NCBI RefSeq assembly: GCF_014836415.1
Contig: NZ_JACSQY010000010.1
Span: 1 to 64,000 of the forward strand
Reading direction: 5' to 3'
From: Sporosarcina gallistercoris
Lineage (GTDB): Bacteria; Bacillota; Bacilli; Bacillales_A; Planococcaceae
Length of the DNA: 64,000 nt
Shown here: in pieces, positions 18,720-26,787 of the stretch
Numbering within the stretch: the stretch's first letter is position 1
Layout: every line of letters starts with the position of its first letter
Notes under the pieces: model-generated
Databases searched by the model: none
The model's input: only the letters and a program-made list of their open reading frames with translations
What the model was told of the DNA's origin: nothing
Program-made: the position numbers and the translations under genes

Positions 18720-18934
18720 GGAAAGCATCTCCTTTGAATTTGAATGGTCATTACAGTGCGATGATGGAATGTGCAAACAGATGAACTCACGCCAGTATTA
18801 TATTTCTGTCGTCAGTTTTTAGCCTGTGAAAACCTGTGGTTTGTTGACCTAGCAAACTTCTCGTCCAATTCTTCTTTTGCAAAGTAGAACGGTCTTGAGA
18901 TTGCTAGGATATTTGATTAGTACGGTCGTGAGTC

Positions 18935-19276
18935 TTAGTCGATGATGGACAGCAGTTTTCGGAGTTGGACTTCATCGTTTTTTGTGATGACTTGTAGACA
19001 CCATTGAGGACTACTAGGGTAGAATCCTACAGCCCCACACCAAACATTCTCTTCGCCATCTTCTACTATCATCAATTCGTAGAGTAAGGTACTAGGAATG
19101 ATTTCAAACAGTTCTTGTGGAATGAATGCCGCATCCACTTCGTCCATGCCTAATTCCAATCCTTCGGTACTAACGTCTTGTGCGGTCACTTTCACCCCGT
19201 AGTCTTTTCGTAAAGTATGAATGAACCACTGAACTTCACTAGAAATGAGCTTGCCTTGATTGAGTTGGTTTGTCAT
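18935..19276 (-). CDS. Conserved 113-residue protein of the S-layer module, copy 1
   Basis: The same length and frame as the copy at 8232-8573. The differences are scattered single residues, which suggests both have been under selection. Acidic, no signal peptide, no recognised fold. Its ATG is fused to the RadC stop (TAATG). It acts presumably in the cytoplasm with the RadC-like protein. Confidence 0.75.
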   Translation of the reverse strand: MTNQLNQGKLISSEVQWFIHTLRKDYGVKVTAQDVSTEGLELGMDEVDAAFIPQELFEIIPSTLLYELMIVEDGEENVWCGAVGFYPSSPQWCLQVITKNDEVQLRKLLSIID

Positions 19277-19797
19277 TACATGTACCCCTTTTCTTTCAAA
19301 GAGACAAAATCGTCTTCACCAATAATGAGATGGTCGAGTACATCAATGCCGATTATGTCTCCAGCTTCAATCAATCGCTTAGTAACTTCAATATCTTCAG
19401 GACTTGGACTCGGATTGCCAGATGGGTGAGTGTGCGCCACTATGATAGAACAAGAGTTAGAGAGAATGGCGGTTTTCATGACTTCCCTTGGATGAACAAT
19501 GCTAGAATTCAGGCTGCCTACATGGCATACGTTAATGTGTGTGGGTTGATTCTTTACATCGAGACACATGACGACAAAGTATTCTCTGTCGAGTTCTCCT
19601 AGAAACTGTTTGAACAAGTGATAGCCGTCTTCTGGTGACTTAATAGACCGATTGGCGTACATCAAACTCTTTTCTTTCACCATCTTCAAGGACACGACGT
19701 CGACTCGCTTGGCTGGATGTGACTTGGATTGTGCAGACTGTGTGAGTGATGTTTCTGTGGCGTGTTGAGTGTTCGTGTACGGGTTAGTTTCATTCAT
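19276..19797 (-). CDS. RadC/JAB-domain protein, copy 1
   Basis: A protein of 173 residues; the start at 19797 is set by a GGAGGAG site. The JAB/MPN motif is complete (HTHPSGNPSPSPED, with both His, Ser and Asp). Compared with copy 2 the residue between the two His is Thr, not Asn. The N-terminal 35 residues are Ser/Thr/Gln-rich and probably flexible. It is the first gene after the S-layer terminator, and the hairpin at 19822-19851 precedes it. The pairing of this family with an S-layer gene is unusual; its biochemical role is unknown. Confidence 0.85.
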   Translation of the reverse strand: MNETNPYTNTQHATETSLTQSAQSKSHPAKRVDVVSLKMVKEKSLMYANRSIKSPEDGYHLFKQFLGELDREYFVVMCLDVKNQPTHINVCHVGSLNSSIVHPREVMKTAILSNSCSIIVAHTHPSGNPSPSPEDIEVTKRLIEAGDIIGIDVLDHLIIGEDDFVSLKEKGYM

Positions 19798-19821
19798 GGT
19801 TTCTCCTCCTAAATTAGAAAA

Positions 19822-19851
19822 CGTCCTCACCCTGTTGAATGGATGAGGACG
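19822..19851 (-). terminator. Hairpin before the RadC-like gene, copy 1
   Basis: Arms CGTCCTCA / TGAGGACG are followed by TTTTC on the minus strand. Identical in position and stem to 9119-9148. Confidence 0.5.
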
Positions 19852-19920
19852 CTTCTTCTATCTAGGTTATAATATAAATTTGAAAATCTAGTTGGTACGA
19901 TTGTGAGCGCAAAAGAAAAG

Positions 19921-19949
19921 CCCTCTAACCGATTGCTCGATTAGAGGAC
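19921..19949 (-). terminator. Terminator of the S-layer gene
   Basis: Arms CCTCTAA / TTAGAGG with a 12-base loop are followed by CTTTTCTTTT on the minus strand, about 90 bases after the S-layer stop. It should insulate the strongly expressed S-layer gene from the module behind it. Confidence 0.8.
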
Positions 19950-20037
19950 TCTCCCATTCAACCACTTTCAGTTTGGTTGATTAGTATTGCATATAACCGG
20001 GTTTTGACCGATGTTAATATACAGTCTAGACTCAGTA

Positions 20038-22830
20038 TTAATTGTTAGTAATTTTGATATTCCCAGAAGTGAAGAGGTTATTTCCAGCTGCATCTTTAAC
20101 ATCAAGAGTAGTTGGAAGTACTTTCAATTCTAATCCTTTTGCAATATCTTCTGCAGTTACAGCTGTACCTAGTGTCAAAGCTACTGTCTTAACAGAAGAT
20201 GCCGCAGAAGTAGGAGCTGTTACTGTTGTTGCAACCGTCTTACCACCAATTACCAAAGCAAAATCATCAGTTGAAGAAGCTCCTAATGAAACTGCTTCAG
20301 AGAATGTTAACGTTACTTCAGTAGTAGTTGTTAAAACTGCTTTTTCTACCTTTGGAGCTACGTTTTCTTTAAGAGTTACTGTTCCAGTGTACTTATCCAT
20401 AGCAACTGAAGAGCCTGCAGCTTTTACGTTTTCAACAGTTACATTACGCACTCCTGTGAAAGTATTAGAATCCGCCTTCAATGTTAACTCTACAATCTTC
20501 GGTGAACCAGCTACGATTCTTGCTGACTCGACTACTGCTCCATCAATTTTGTAGTTTGCAACGTTAGTACCAGTAGCACCATCAACATTATCAGTAAACT
20601 CTACAGTTACCTTATTGTTAATAGATGCATCTTGTGCAATTGGTGTAACTGCTTTAAGTGCAGTCTTGACATCGCTTGGAGCAACTCCATCTTTACCACG
20701 TGTAAACTGTACTTTCATACTGTCCATTGCTTTATTTCCTGAGACACTTGTTACCGCAGTTGAAGAAACAGTTAGGTCGTATGCAGCACCTTCAACTTTA
20801 AGAGCTGCAGCTGACAATGGAACATGAAGAACCTTTTTGTTCGTTCCCTTACCATCTGCATAAACTGCTGTTGGTGTTTCATTAATACCAGTTGTAGTTA
20901 CGTAATCCTTGACTTGCTTACCTGCTAAAGTTACTACACCAGCAGTAACATCTTTATCAAATGTTAACTCAAGTACTTCTGCATTGTTTTTGTCTACAAC
21001 TAATTTAGAAGCTGTTACTTTTGGCGCTACAACATCCTGACTAAACGTTACAACTTTTGACAAGTCTGTAGCACTTGTTTGACCAGCTAAATCAACCGCT
21101 TTACCCGCTTTAACAGTTACTGTAGTTGCTCCATCAAGGTTAGCGTCGACTGTTACTTTATATTCGTTAGCAGAAACTTTATCGATAGCAGTAACTGCAG
21201 GCGTACCTGAAACATCTACTTCAGTTCCATCAGCAGTGAACGTAATATCTTCTACGTTTTTCGAGAACTTGATATTGAAAGTTTTAGCTCCTGTTTGAGT
21301 AACAGAGCTAATTGCAGGTGCAACACCGTCTACCTGCTCTTTTGTAATTTTAACAGTGGATGGTTGTGGAGTAACAATGTTACCAGCCATATCCTTCAAA
21401 CCATTAAATGTTACTGTGATTTCTTTATTAACTGGAACACCTGCATTTGACAAGTCAACAAGAACCTCGGTTGCTCCAGCACTAACTGTCGTTGTTACGT
21501 TTGATTCCGTAGTTCCGTCAGCATAAGTGTAAGTTGGAGTGTGAGCTTGAACAGGCTCAGAGAATTTAATCTTTACTTTGTTAGCAGAAACGCGCTCTGT
21601 ACCAGTAATAGTAGGAGCAGTAGTATCTTTACCTAAATCTAAAACCTTCTTTTCGAAGACTTCGACCTTTTTACCATCAACGTCTTTAAGACCGTCAATT
21701 TTCACATCGTAACGACCTTCGAATACTTTACCAGTATCAGCTGTAATAGTTAGAGTTTTACCGTCTTTTGACAATTCACCAGTGGCAGAGTTACCAGCTA
21801 CATTGTTAGTTAATGGTGAATTCGGGTCCAAGTTAGAAAAAGCGAATACACCTGTTTTAAGTGTGCCGCTTGTACCTGCAGCAAATACTGTTGCAGCATC
21901 TACTTCATTGTTGAATTTAACTTCAACTTGAGTAGCGTTAATCGCCTTAACTGATTCAACTTTAGGCTCTACAACAACAAAGTTGAATGCAGCTTGCTTA
22001 CCGTTTACAGAAACAGTACCTGAAGTATCTTTTAGGCTAGCGTGAGTGATTGTGTAAACTTCACCTTTAGCATCGCTCTCTACTTTAGTAGGAGTTACTT
22101 CTTTACCGTTAACTAAAACTGTAAAGTCTTTAGCAGTCAATTCTTTGTTTGCTGTTTTAAGTGTAGCAGTTGTTGTTGTTTCGTTCACAACAGTTACTGC
22201 CTCAACGATTGCTAACTCAGGATCTGGATTTTCTGCACGGAATACGAACAAAGCGAATTCTCCGCGAGTCAAGTTTTGCTCAGGAGCAAAGATTGTTTCT
22301 GATTTACCAAGAGTGATTCCGTTTTCTTTCAATGCAGAAACATAATCGATCCAGTTTTTGTTTACATCTTTGAAGCCAGCTTTTTCAGTAGCTGTCAATT
22401 TGTAAGCATTCGCAAGCATTTTCGCCATTTCTTGACGAGTGATGTATGCAGCTGGGTCGAACTTAGCAGTTGTACGTCCAGAAGCGATTCCTGCTTCAAC
22501 GATAGCGTTTACTGCACCTTCAACACGTGAGTTCACGTCTTGGAAGCCTTGGTCTTTTGCGTTAGCAGTGTCAAGCTTCAATGCGTTAGCGATCATAACC
22601 GCTGCATCTCCACGTGAGATATTGTTAGAAGTACCGAAAGTAGTATCGGAAGTACCTTGTGCAATACCGTTTTCCAATAGGTAGTTTACTGCGTCTTTGT
22701 AATCTTTGCTAACATCTTTGTAGCTATCGACTGGAGCCGCAGATGCCACCGGTGCTAATGCTGTTGCAACTAGAGTTGCTGTAGCAGCTGTTGCTACGAA
22801 TTTCTTATAAGCGTTTGGTTGTTTCGCCAT
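20038..22830 (-). CDS. S-layer protein with N-terminal SLH anchor
   Basis: A protein of 930 residues from the ATG at 22830 (MAKQPNAYKKFV), which has a strong AAGGAGG site 9 bases upstream; the longer frame has a poor start. A signal peptide ends at about residue 31 (APVASA), then come three SLH repeats to about 205, which bind pyruvylated wall polymer. The rest, from about 215 on, is a series of Ig-like S-layer repeats rich in Thr, Val and Lys, almost without Cys or Trp: the self-assembling, exposed lattice part. At about codon 294 lies the block AINATQVEVKFN shared with the silent cassette; from there to the C-terminus the protein is variable between the two loci. Two promoters precede it and a terminator follows, fitting a major surface protein. 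Confidence 0.95.
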   Translation of the reverse strand: MAKQPNAYKKFVATAATATLVATALAPVASAAPVDSYKDVSKDYKDAVNYLLENGIAQGTSDTTFGTSNNISRGDAAVMIANALKLDTANAKDQGFQDVNSRVEGAVNAIVEAGIASGRTTAKFDPAAYITRQEMAKMLANAYKLTATEKAGFKDVNKNWIDYVSALKENGITLGKSETIFAPEQNLTRGEFALFVFRAENPDPELAIVEAVTVVNETTTTATLKTANKELTAKDFTVLVNGKEVTPTKVESDAKGEVYTITHASLKDTSGTVSVNGKQAAFNFVVVEPKVESVKAINATQVEVKFNNEVDAATVFAAGTSGTLKTGVFAFSNLDPNSPLTNNVAGNSATGELSKDGKTLTITADTGKVFEGRYDVKIDGLKDVDGKKVEVFEKKVLDLGKDTTAPTITGTERVSANKVKIKFSEPVQAHTPTYTYADGTTESNVTTTVSAGATEVLVDLSNAGVPVNKEITVTFNGLKDMAGNIVTPQPSTVKITKEQVDGVAPAISSVTQTGAKTFNIKFSKNVEDITFTADGTEVDVSGTPAVTAIDKVSANEYKVTVDANLDGATTVTVKAGKAVDLAGQTSATDLSKVVTFSQDVVAPKVTASKLVVDKNNAEVLELTFDKDVTAGVVTLAGKQVKDYVTTTGINETPTAVYADGKGTNKKVLHVPLSAAALKVEGAAYDLTVSSTAVTSVSGNKAMDSMKVQFTRGKDGVAPSDVKTALKAVTPIAQDASINNKVTVEFTDNVDGATGTNVANYKIDGAVVESARIVAGSPKIVELTLKADSNTFTGVRNVTVENVKAAGSSVAMDKYTGTVTLKENVAPKVEKAVLTTTTEVTLTFSEAVSLGASSTDDFALVIGGKTVATTVTAPTSAASSVKTVALTLGTAVTAEDIAKGLELKVLPTTLDVKDAAGNNLFTSGNIKITNN
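21911..21947 (-). other. Putative attachment site inside the S-layer gene (attL-like)
   Basis: Matches the block at 11244-11280 at 34 of 37 positions, encoding AINATQVEVKFN in the first Ig-like repeat after the SLH region. To the N-terminal side (above 21947) the two copies share nothing; to the C-terminal side the two cassettes diverge. On the coding strand it contains GTTGAA-GTTAAA-TTCAAC, an inverted pair with a 6-base centre typical in size for a tyrosine recombinase crossover. Confidence 0.6.
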
Positions 22831-22900
22831 TTTGTAGAATTCCTCCTTGAATGTAGGTAAATTAGTCCCAATGCCTTTAGTAGCAATAGACATAGTTTAA

Positions 22901-22929
22901 ATTCTATCGCAGTTTCGCAAATTGCACAA
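22901..22929 (-). promoter_or_regulatory. S-layer promoter P2 (proximal)
   Basis: On the minus strand TTGTGC, a 17-base spacer, then TAGAAT, placed about 70 bases before the S-layer start. A sigma-A type promoter by spacing. Confidence 0.45.
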
Positions 22930-23000
22930 ACTTAAAGAGAGAATACGAGATTCACTCTAGTTTTCTAGCAATCTGCTAAGCGTCATTTAAACTCATACCT

Positions 23001-23028
23001 ATTATATCAAACTATCATCGAAATACAA
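23001..23028 (-). promoter_or_regulatory. S-layer promoter P1 (distal)
   Basis: On the minus strand TTGTAT, a 16-base spacer, then TATAAT. It would give an untranslated leader of about 165 bases, typical of S-layer genes, which often have tandem promoters and long leaders. Confidence 0.5.
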
Positions 23029-23061
23029 CTTAATGTTACAAAAACTTTATAATGATTACAT

Positions 23062-23098
23062 AAAAAAGACGAGCACATGGCTATCCTGTGCTCGTCTT
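23062..23098 (-). terminator. Terminator after the UDP-ManNAc dehydrogenase gene
   Basis: On the minus strand AAGACGAGCACA pairs with TGTGCTCGTCTT, followed by a T-run. It separates the wall-polymer operon from the S-layer promoter region. Confidence 0.85.
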
Positions 23099-23117
23099 CC
23101 CTTATTTTACAGGGATT

Positions 23118-24395
23118 TCATTGGTTTTTCGCGTCCCCTAAAATGTGTACTTCGAATCCAGCGGCTTCCCATTTCAATCGATCAATACAGTTTTTCGTAT
23201 CGAAAATAATTCGTGCAGACATCTTTTCTGCTACTTTCTCCGGATTCAATTCCTTGAATTCATCGTGGTTTGTTAATACTACAATAATGGAAGCATCCGC
23301 CAACGCGTCGTCCATATTTTGTACTTGTTCTGGAATATTGTTTACGTGTATATGAGGATCATATGCTTTTACAACTAGCTCATGTGCTTTCATTTCATTG
23401 ATTACATCTATAGAAGGACTTTCACGCATATCGTCAATATTTCCTTTGAATGCTAGTCCCAGTACGGCAACTTTTCCATTCTCAGTTCCAGCTTGTTTTA
23501 CAATGTTTTTTGTAGTCTTTGCAGTATAAGCGGGCATCCCGTCATTCGTCTGACGAGATAAGTGAATGATTTGTGCAAGCTCCGGTTTGAGTTCAACAAG
23601 GAACCATGGATCCACTGCGATGCAATGTCCGCCGACACCCGGACCTGGCTGATGGATATTGACTCTTGGGTGGAAGTTCGCTAGACGGATTGCTTCCCAT
23701 ACATCCACACCGATTTCCCCTGAGATTTTAGCTAGTTCGTTCGCAAACGCAATATTGACGTCGCGATACGTATTCTCCATCACTTTAACTAACTCTGCTG
23801 TTGTGTCATCTGTTTCATGCATCTGCCCTTTCACAAAAGAACGATACAAGTCTGACGTCATTTGAGAGGATACTTCATTGACTCCTCCAATGATGCGGTC
23901 ATTTGAAATTAGTTCTTCGAATACTCGTCCAGGAATGACACGTTCAGGTGAATGGGAGACATACAGTTCCGTACCAATTTCAAGGCCGGAAGCTATTAGT
24001 TTCGGAATCACGACATCTTGGACCGTTCGCGGGGGAACAGTCGACTCAAGTACGACCAGATTGCCTTTTTCCAAGTAAGGAACAATGGATTCACTTGCAC
24101 TCTCGATATATTTCATCTCTGCTGTCTTGTCCGCCTTGATCGGTGAAGGGACGGCAAGAATGTAGACGTCCGCTTTTTCCGGTGTGGTGGACACCGTCAT
24201 CATGCCAGAGTCGATTGCTTCGTTTAACCGTTCTTGTAAACCATTCTCTTCTATATGTAACTTTTTGTTACGGATTCCTTCTACTGCTTTTTCATTGATA
24301 TCTACACCGTGTACGCGGTGGCCGTGATTGGCAAACATGACGGATGTCGGGAGACCGATATATCCAAGACCAACAACGCAGATTGACTTTTTCAT
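23118..24395 (-). CDS. UDP-N-acetyl-D-mannosamine dehydrogenase (WecC type)
   Basis: A protein of 425 residues. NAD-dependent oxidation of UDP-ManNAc to UDP-ManNAc uronic acid is the expected reaction. The Rossmann motif is VVGLGYIGLPTS at the start; the catalytic loop GVGGHCIAVDPWF (about residue 260) is the WecC form, differing from the GGxCxPKD loop of UDP-glucose dehydrogenases. The C-terminal domain (about 305-420) binds the nucleotide sugar. It follows the WecG/TagA-like gene by 5 bases, with its ribosome site (AGAGGAA) in the end of that gene, so the two are one operon. It supplies a precursor for the secondary cell wall polymer that SLH proteins bind. Confidence 0.85.
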   Translation of the reverse strand: MKKSICVVGLGYIGLPTSVMFANHGHRVHGVDINEKAVEGIRNKKLHIEENGLQERLNEAIDSGMMTVSTTPEKADVYILAVPSPIKADKTAEMKYIESASESIVPYLEKGNLVVLESTVPPRTVQDVVIPKLIASGLEIGTELYVSHSPERVIPGRVFEELISNDRIIGGVNEVSSQMTSDLYRSFVKGQMHETDDTTAELVKVMENTYRDVNIAFANELAKISGEIGVDVWEAIRLANFHPRVNIHQPGPGVGGHCIAVDPWFLVELKPELAQIIHLSRQTNDGMPAYTAKTTKNIVKQAGTENGKVAVLGLAFKGNIDDMRESPSIDVINEMKAHELVVKAYDPHIHVNNIPEQVQNMDDALADASIIVVLTNHDEFKELNPEKVAEKMSARIIFDTKNCIDRLKWEAAGFEVHILGDAKNQ

Positions 24396-24400
24396 GATTG

Positions 24401-25144
24401 TTATTCCTCTTTTCCATTCAATTCGTTCTTTTTGTCTGCAACTAGGACTTTAACTAGAAAACGCGGTAAGTTCAGTTGGCGTTTGATACGTTTTGGATCG
24501 CTGCAAAGCCGGTAAAACCATTCGGTACCTGTTTTACGGAATAGCGAAGGGGCTCTTTTCACATTTCCAGAGAACACGTCAAAGCTCCCACCGACTCCTT
24601 GGAATACTAGGACGTTTTCCAGCCTGTCCATGTTGCGGCGGATCCATAATTCTTGCTTTGGACTTCCAAGTGCTACGAACAGGATTTCAGCTCCACTCTC
24701 TTGTATTCGTTGTACGAGCGCTTCCTCATCCTGTTCATACCCGTCTGTCAGTCCTGCAATCTCGATTCCAGGATTTTGTTCCGTGATTTTCACTGCCGCT
24801 TGTTCCACAACTTCTTTTTTTGCGCCGTAAAGATAGATCGGATGATGATCCTCTGCTGCAAACTTCAGCAAACGCGCCATCATGTCGACACCTGTCACAC
24901 GTGAAGTGATGCTCCCTTTTTTCAACTTAGAGGCTAGCAAGATCCCAACGCCGTCTGCAATCTGGAACGTTGCCCCATTTATCAGTTCCCGCACTTGTGG
25001 ATCCTTTTGGGCGGTCATGACTTTTTCAGGATTAACGGCAATAATTGTCGATTGCTCGCGACGCAACATGCGCGACCGGATTTCTTCAATAATACCTTCA
25101 TATGTCAAAGGGGACACGTTCACCCCTAGGTACGATTCTTTCAT
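24401..25144 (-). CDS. WecG/TagA/CpsF family glycosyltransferase
   Basis: A protein of 247 residues with the family hallmarks: VNPEKVMTAQ near residue 40, the ADGVGI motif with the presumed catalytic Asp at about 65, TGVDMM at about 85, and the C-terminal RAPSLFRKTGTEWFYRL. Members add ManNAc or a related residue to an undecaprenyl-linked GlcNAc, the second step of wall polymer linkage-unit synthesis. It heads the operon with the UDP-ManNAc dehydrogenase and is divergent from csaB. The choice between ManNAc and its uronic acid as donor cannot be made from sequence. Confidence 0.85.
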   Translation of the reverse strand: MKESYLGVNVSPLTYEGIIEEIRSRMLRREQSTIIAVNPEKVMTAQKDPQVRELINGATFQIADGVGILLASKLKKGSITSRVTGVDMMARLLKFAAEDHHPIYLYGAKKEVVEQAAVKITEQNPGIEIAGLTDGYEQDEEALVQRIQESGAEILFVALGSPKQELWIRRNMDRLENVLVFQGVGGSFDVFSGNVKRAPSLFRKTGTEWFYRLCSDPKRIKRQLNLPRFLVKVLVADKKNELNGKEE

Positions 25145-25297
25145 GCGGATAGTCCCTCGTTTCCTTCACTTTCAATTGTATAAGTATATCAGAAACGACA
25201 ACAGGTTGCACAGCCTGTTGAGATAGTGCTAAAATTAGCCCGATAGTGTGCAGACTTGGTTTGATTATTTATAACTATAATGAGATTACATTGAAAC

Positions 25298-25423
25298 GGT
25301 TTGTGGCTGCTTACCGTTCGCTTTCCTAGGGGCTCGACTTAAGCCGCTTCCCTCGCTTCGCTCAGTCCAGGGTCTTAAGCCTTCGCTGATCCCTCAGGAG
25401 TCGAACGGACGCAGCCACAAACC
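25298..25423. repeat. Palindromic intergenic repeat (MITE-like)
   Basis: Perfect 13-base terminal inverted repeats (GGTTTGTGGCTGC / GCAGCCACAAACC) extend by a second pair (CCGTTCG / CGAACGG). The interior has the GGGGCTCGACTTAAG-type sequence seen in dispersed Bacillales repeats. No coding capacity. Confidence 0.65.
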
Positions 25424-25487
25424 TAAGTGTCTATATAAGGAATCTTTCTACTCGACATTTCGTTATCTATACTAAGTATCCGTTTAT

Positions 25488-25605
25488 AGGAGTGGAAGAC
25501 GGCGACTCCTGCGGAATCAGCGAAGATCGAAGACCCCACAGGAAGCGTAGCGACCGAGGAGGCTGAGATCGAGCCCGCGGAAAGCGTCCGTCTGCAACGC
25601 AGATA
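25488..25605. repeat. Dispersed GC-rich intergenic repeat of Bacillales type
   Basis: Starts near GGAAGACGGCGACTCCTGCG and ends near GCGTCCGTCTGCAACGCAG, with partial internal pairing (AGACGG / CCGTCT). I recognise the general form from many Bacillales genomes. It lies 60 bases before csaB and might influence the csaB promoter. Confidence 0.6.
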
Positions 25606-25662
25606 AACACTATTTATTTCTTCATTAAAAATGTACGTACATATCTAAGGAGGATCATTATT

Positions 25663-26784
25663 TTGAAAATTGTACTGTCCGGGTTTTACGGATTAGGAAA
25701 TACTGGGGATGAGGCGATTTTGAAGGCCATCATCGATAACTTGCGTGCGGAGTTGGATAATCCGGAGATTACGGTGTTCTCGTTGTCTCCTGAGAAGACG
25801 GCGTCCGATCATAGCGTCTCTGCGGTGTACCGTGGATGGCGCCATGGAAATAAGGAGAAAGTCAAGGCGCTCCGAAAAGCGGACTTGCTCATTTCCGGAG
25901 GCGGCGGGTTGCTGCAGGATACGTACCCGACCAAGTTCCTTTTCGGTCCCCTTCCCTACTACTTGCTAATCGTTTTACTCGCAAAACTTTGCGGAACGAA
26001 GGTCATGTTCTTCTCTCAAGGGATCGGACCTGTTACGAGTAACTGGGGCAAGACCTTAATGAAAGGACTAGCGAACAAAGCCGACTTCGTTACAGTTCGG
26101 GACGAGTATTCGAAGACGTACTTGGAGAACTTGGGTGTCACGAAGCCGGAGACGGTTGTCACTGCAGATATCGTGTTTGCATTCAAACCGGATGAAGATA
26201 CTTCTGCTTATGATTCACTCGATCTGACTGGCGACGAACGGTTAGTTGCGGTTGCGCCGCGTCCGTGGTTCGAGCATGAAGACGAGTATATCGAAAAGAT
26301 GGCGTGGACGTTGGATGAATTGATCGAACAACGGAATGTAACGCCGGTATTTGTCCCGATGGAGCCGCCATATGACACGAACGTCTCGAAGAAAGTACAA
26401 GCCTTTATGAAATATGCGGATCAGACGAAGATTCTCGGTGAGCACTTCACTCCGAATCAGTTCTATAACTTCATTGAACAGACGGACTTGACGATTGCGC
26501 TTCGCTTGCATGCGCTAATTTTCGCAGCGTTGTCGAACGTCCCTCACGTCGGACTGAGCTATGACCGTAAAGTCGAGAGCTTCTTGAAGCGTTCGGGTAT
26601 GTGGGAGCATTCGTTTGAACTGGGTTCATTCACAAAAGAAGGTTTGCTGGAACAAGCAATTTACGCACTCGACAACAGTGAGGCGTTGAAACAAAAGATG
26701 GAGCCGAACGTCCAGGTATTACGAAGCGAAGCAATCCGCAATGTCGATCTGCTGCGGGAACAGTTTTTGAATGGAGGCCGTTAA
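25663..26784 (+). CDS. csaB: Polysaccharide pyruvyl transferase CsaB
   Basis: A protein of 373 residues. It adds ketal pyruvate from phosphoenolpyruvate to the secondary cell wall polymer, making the ligand for SLH domains. Family features: an N-terminal GFYGLGNTGDEAIL, the glycine-rich LISGGGGLLQD at about residue 80, FFSQGIGPV at about 115, and the C-terminal LRLHALIFAALSNVPHVGLSY at about 280. The TTG start at 25663 is preceded by an AAGGAGG site. It is followed 3 bases later by a glycosyltransferase gene. It matches the surrounding set of eight SLH proteins, which depend on this modification. Confidence 0.92.
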   Translation: MKIVLSGFYGLGNTGDEAILKAIIDNLRAELDNPEITVFSLSPEKTASDHSVSAVYRGWRHGNKEKVKALRKADLLISGGGGLLQDTYPTKFLFGPLPYYLLIVLLAKLCGTKVMFFSQGIGPVTSNWGKTLMKGLANKADFVTVRDEYSKTYLENLGVTKPETVVTADIVFAFKPDEDTSAYDSLDLTGDERLVAVAPRPWFEHEDEYIEKMAWTLDELIEQRNVTPVFVPMEPPYDTNVSKKVQAFMKYADQTKILGEHFTPNQFYNFIEQTDLTIALRLHALIFAALSNVPHVGLSYDRKVESFLKRSGMWEHSFELGSFTKEGLLEQAIYALDNSEALKQKMEPNVQVLRSEAIRNVDLLREQFLNGGR

Positions 26785-26787
26785 ACG

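Noticed and set aside
7136..20000. Intact prophage
   Set aside because: No capsid, tail, terminase or lysis genes; only recombination and replication-like functions.
7136..21947. Invertible S-layer switch as in Campylobacter or Lactobacillus
   Set aside because: The two S-layer pieces and the two shared blocks are in the same orientation, so recombination would excise, not invert, the DNA between them.
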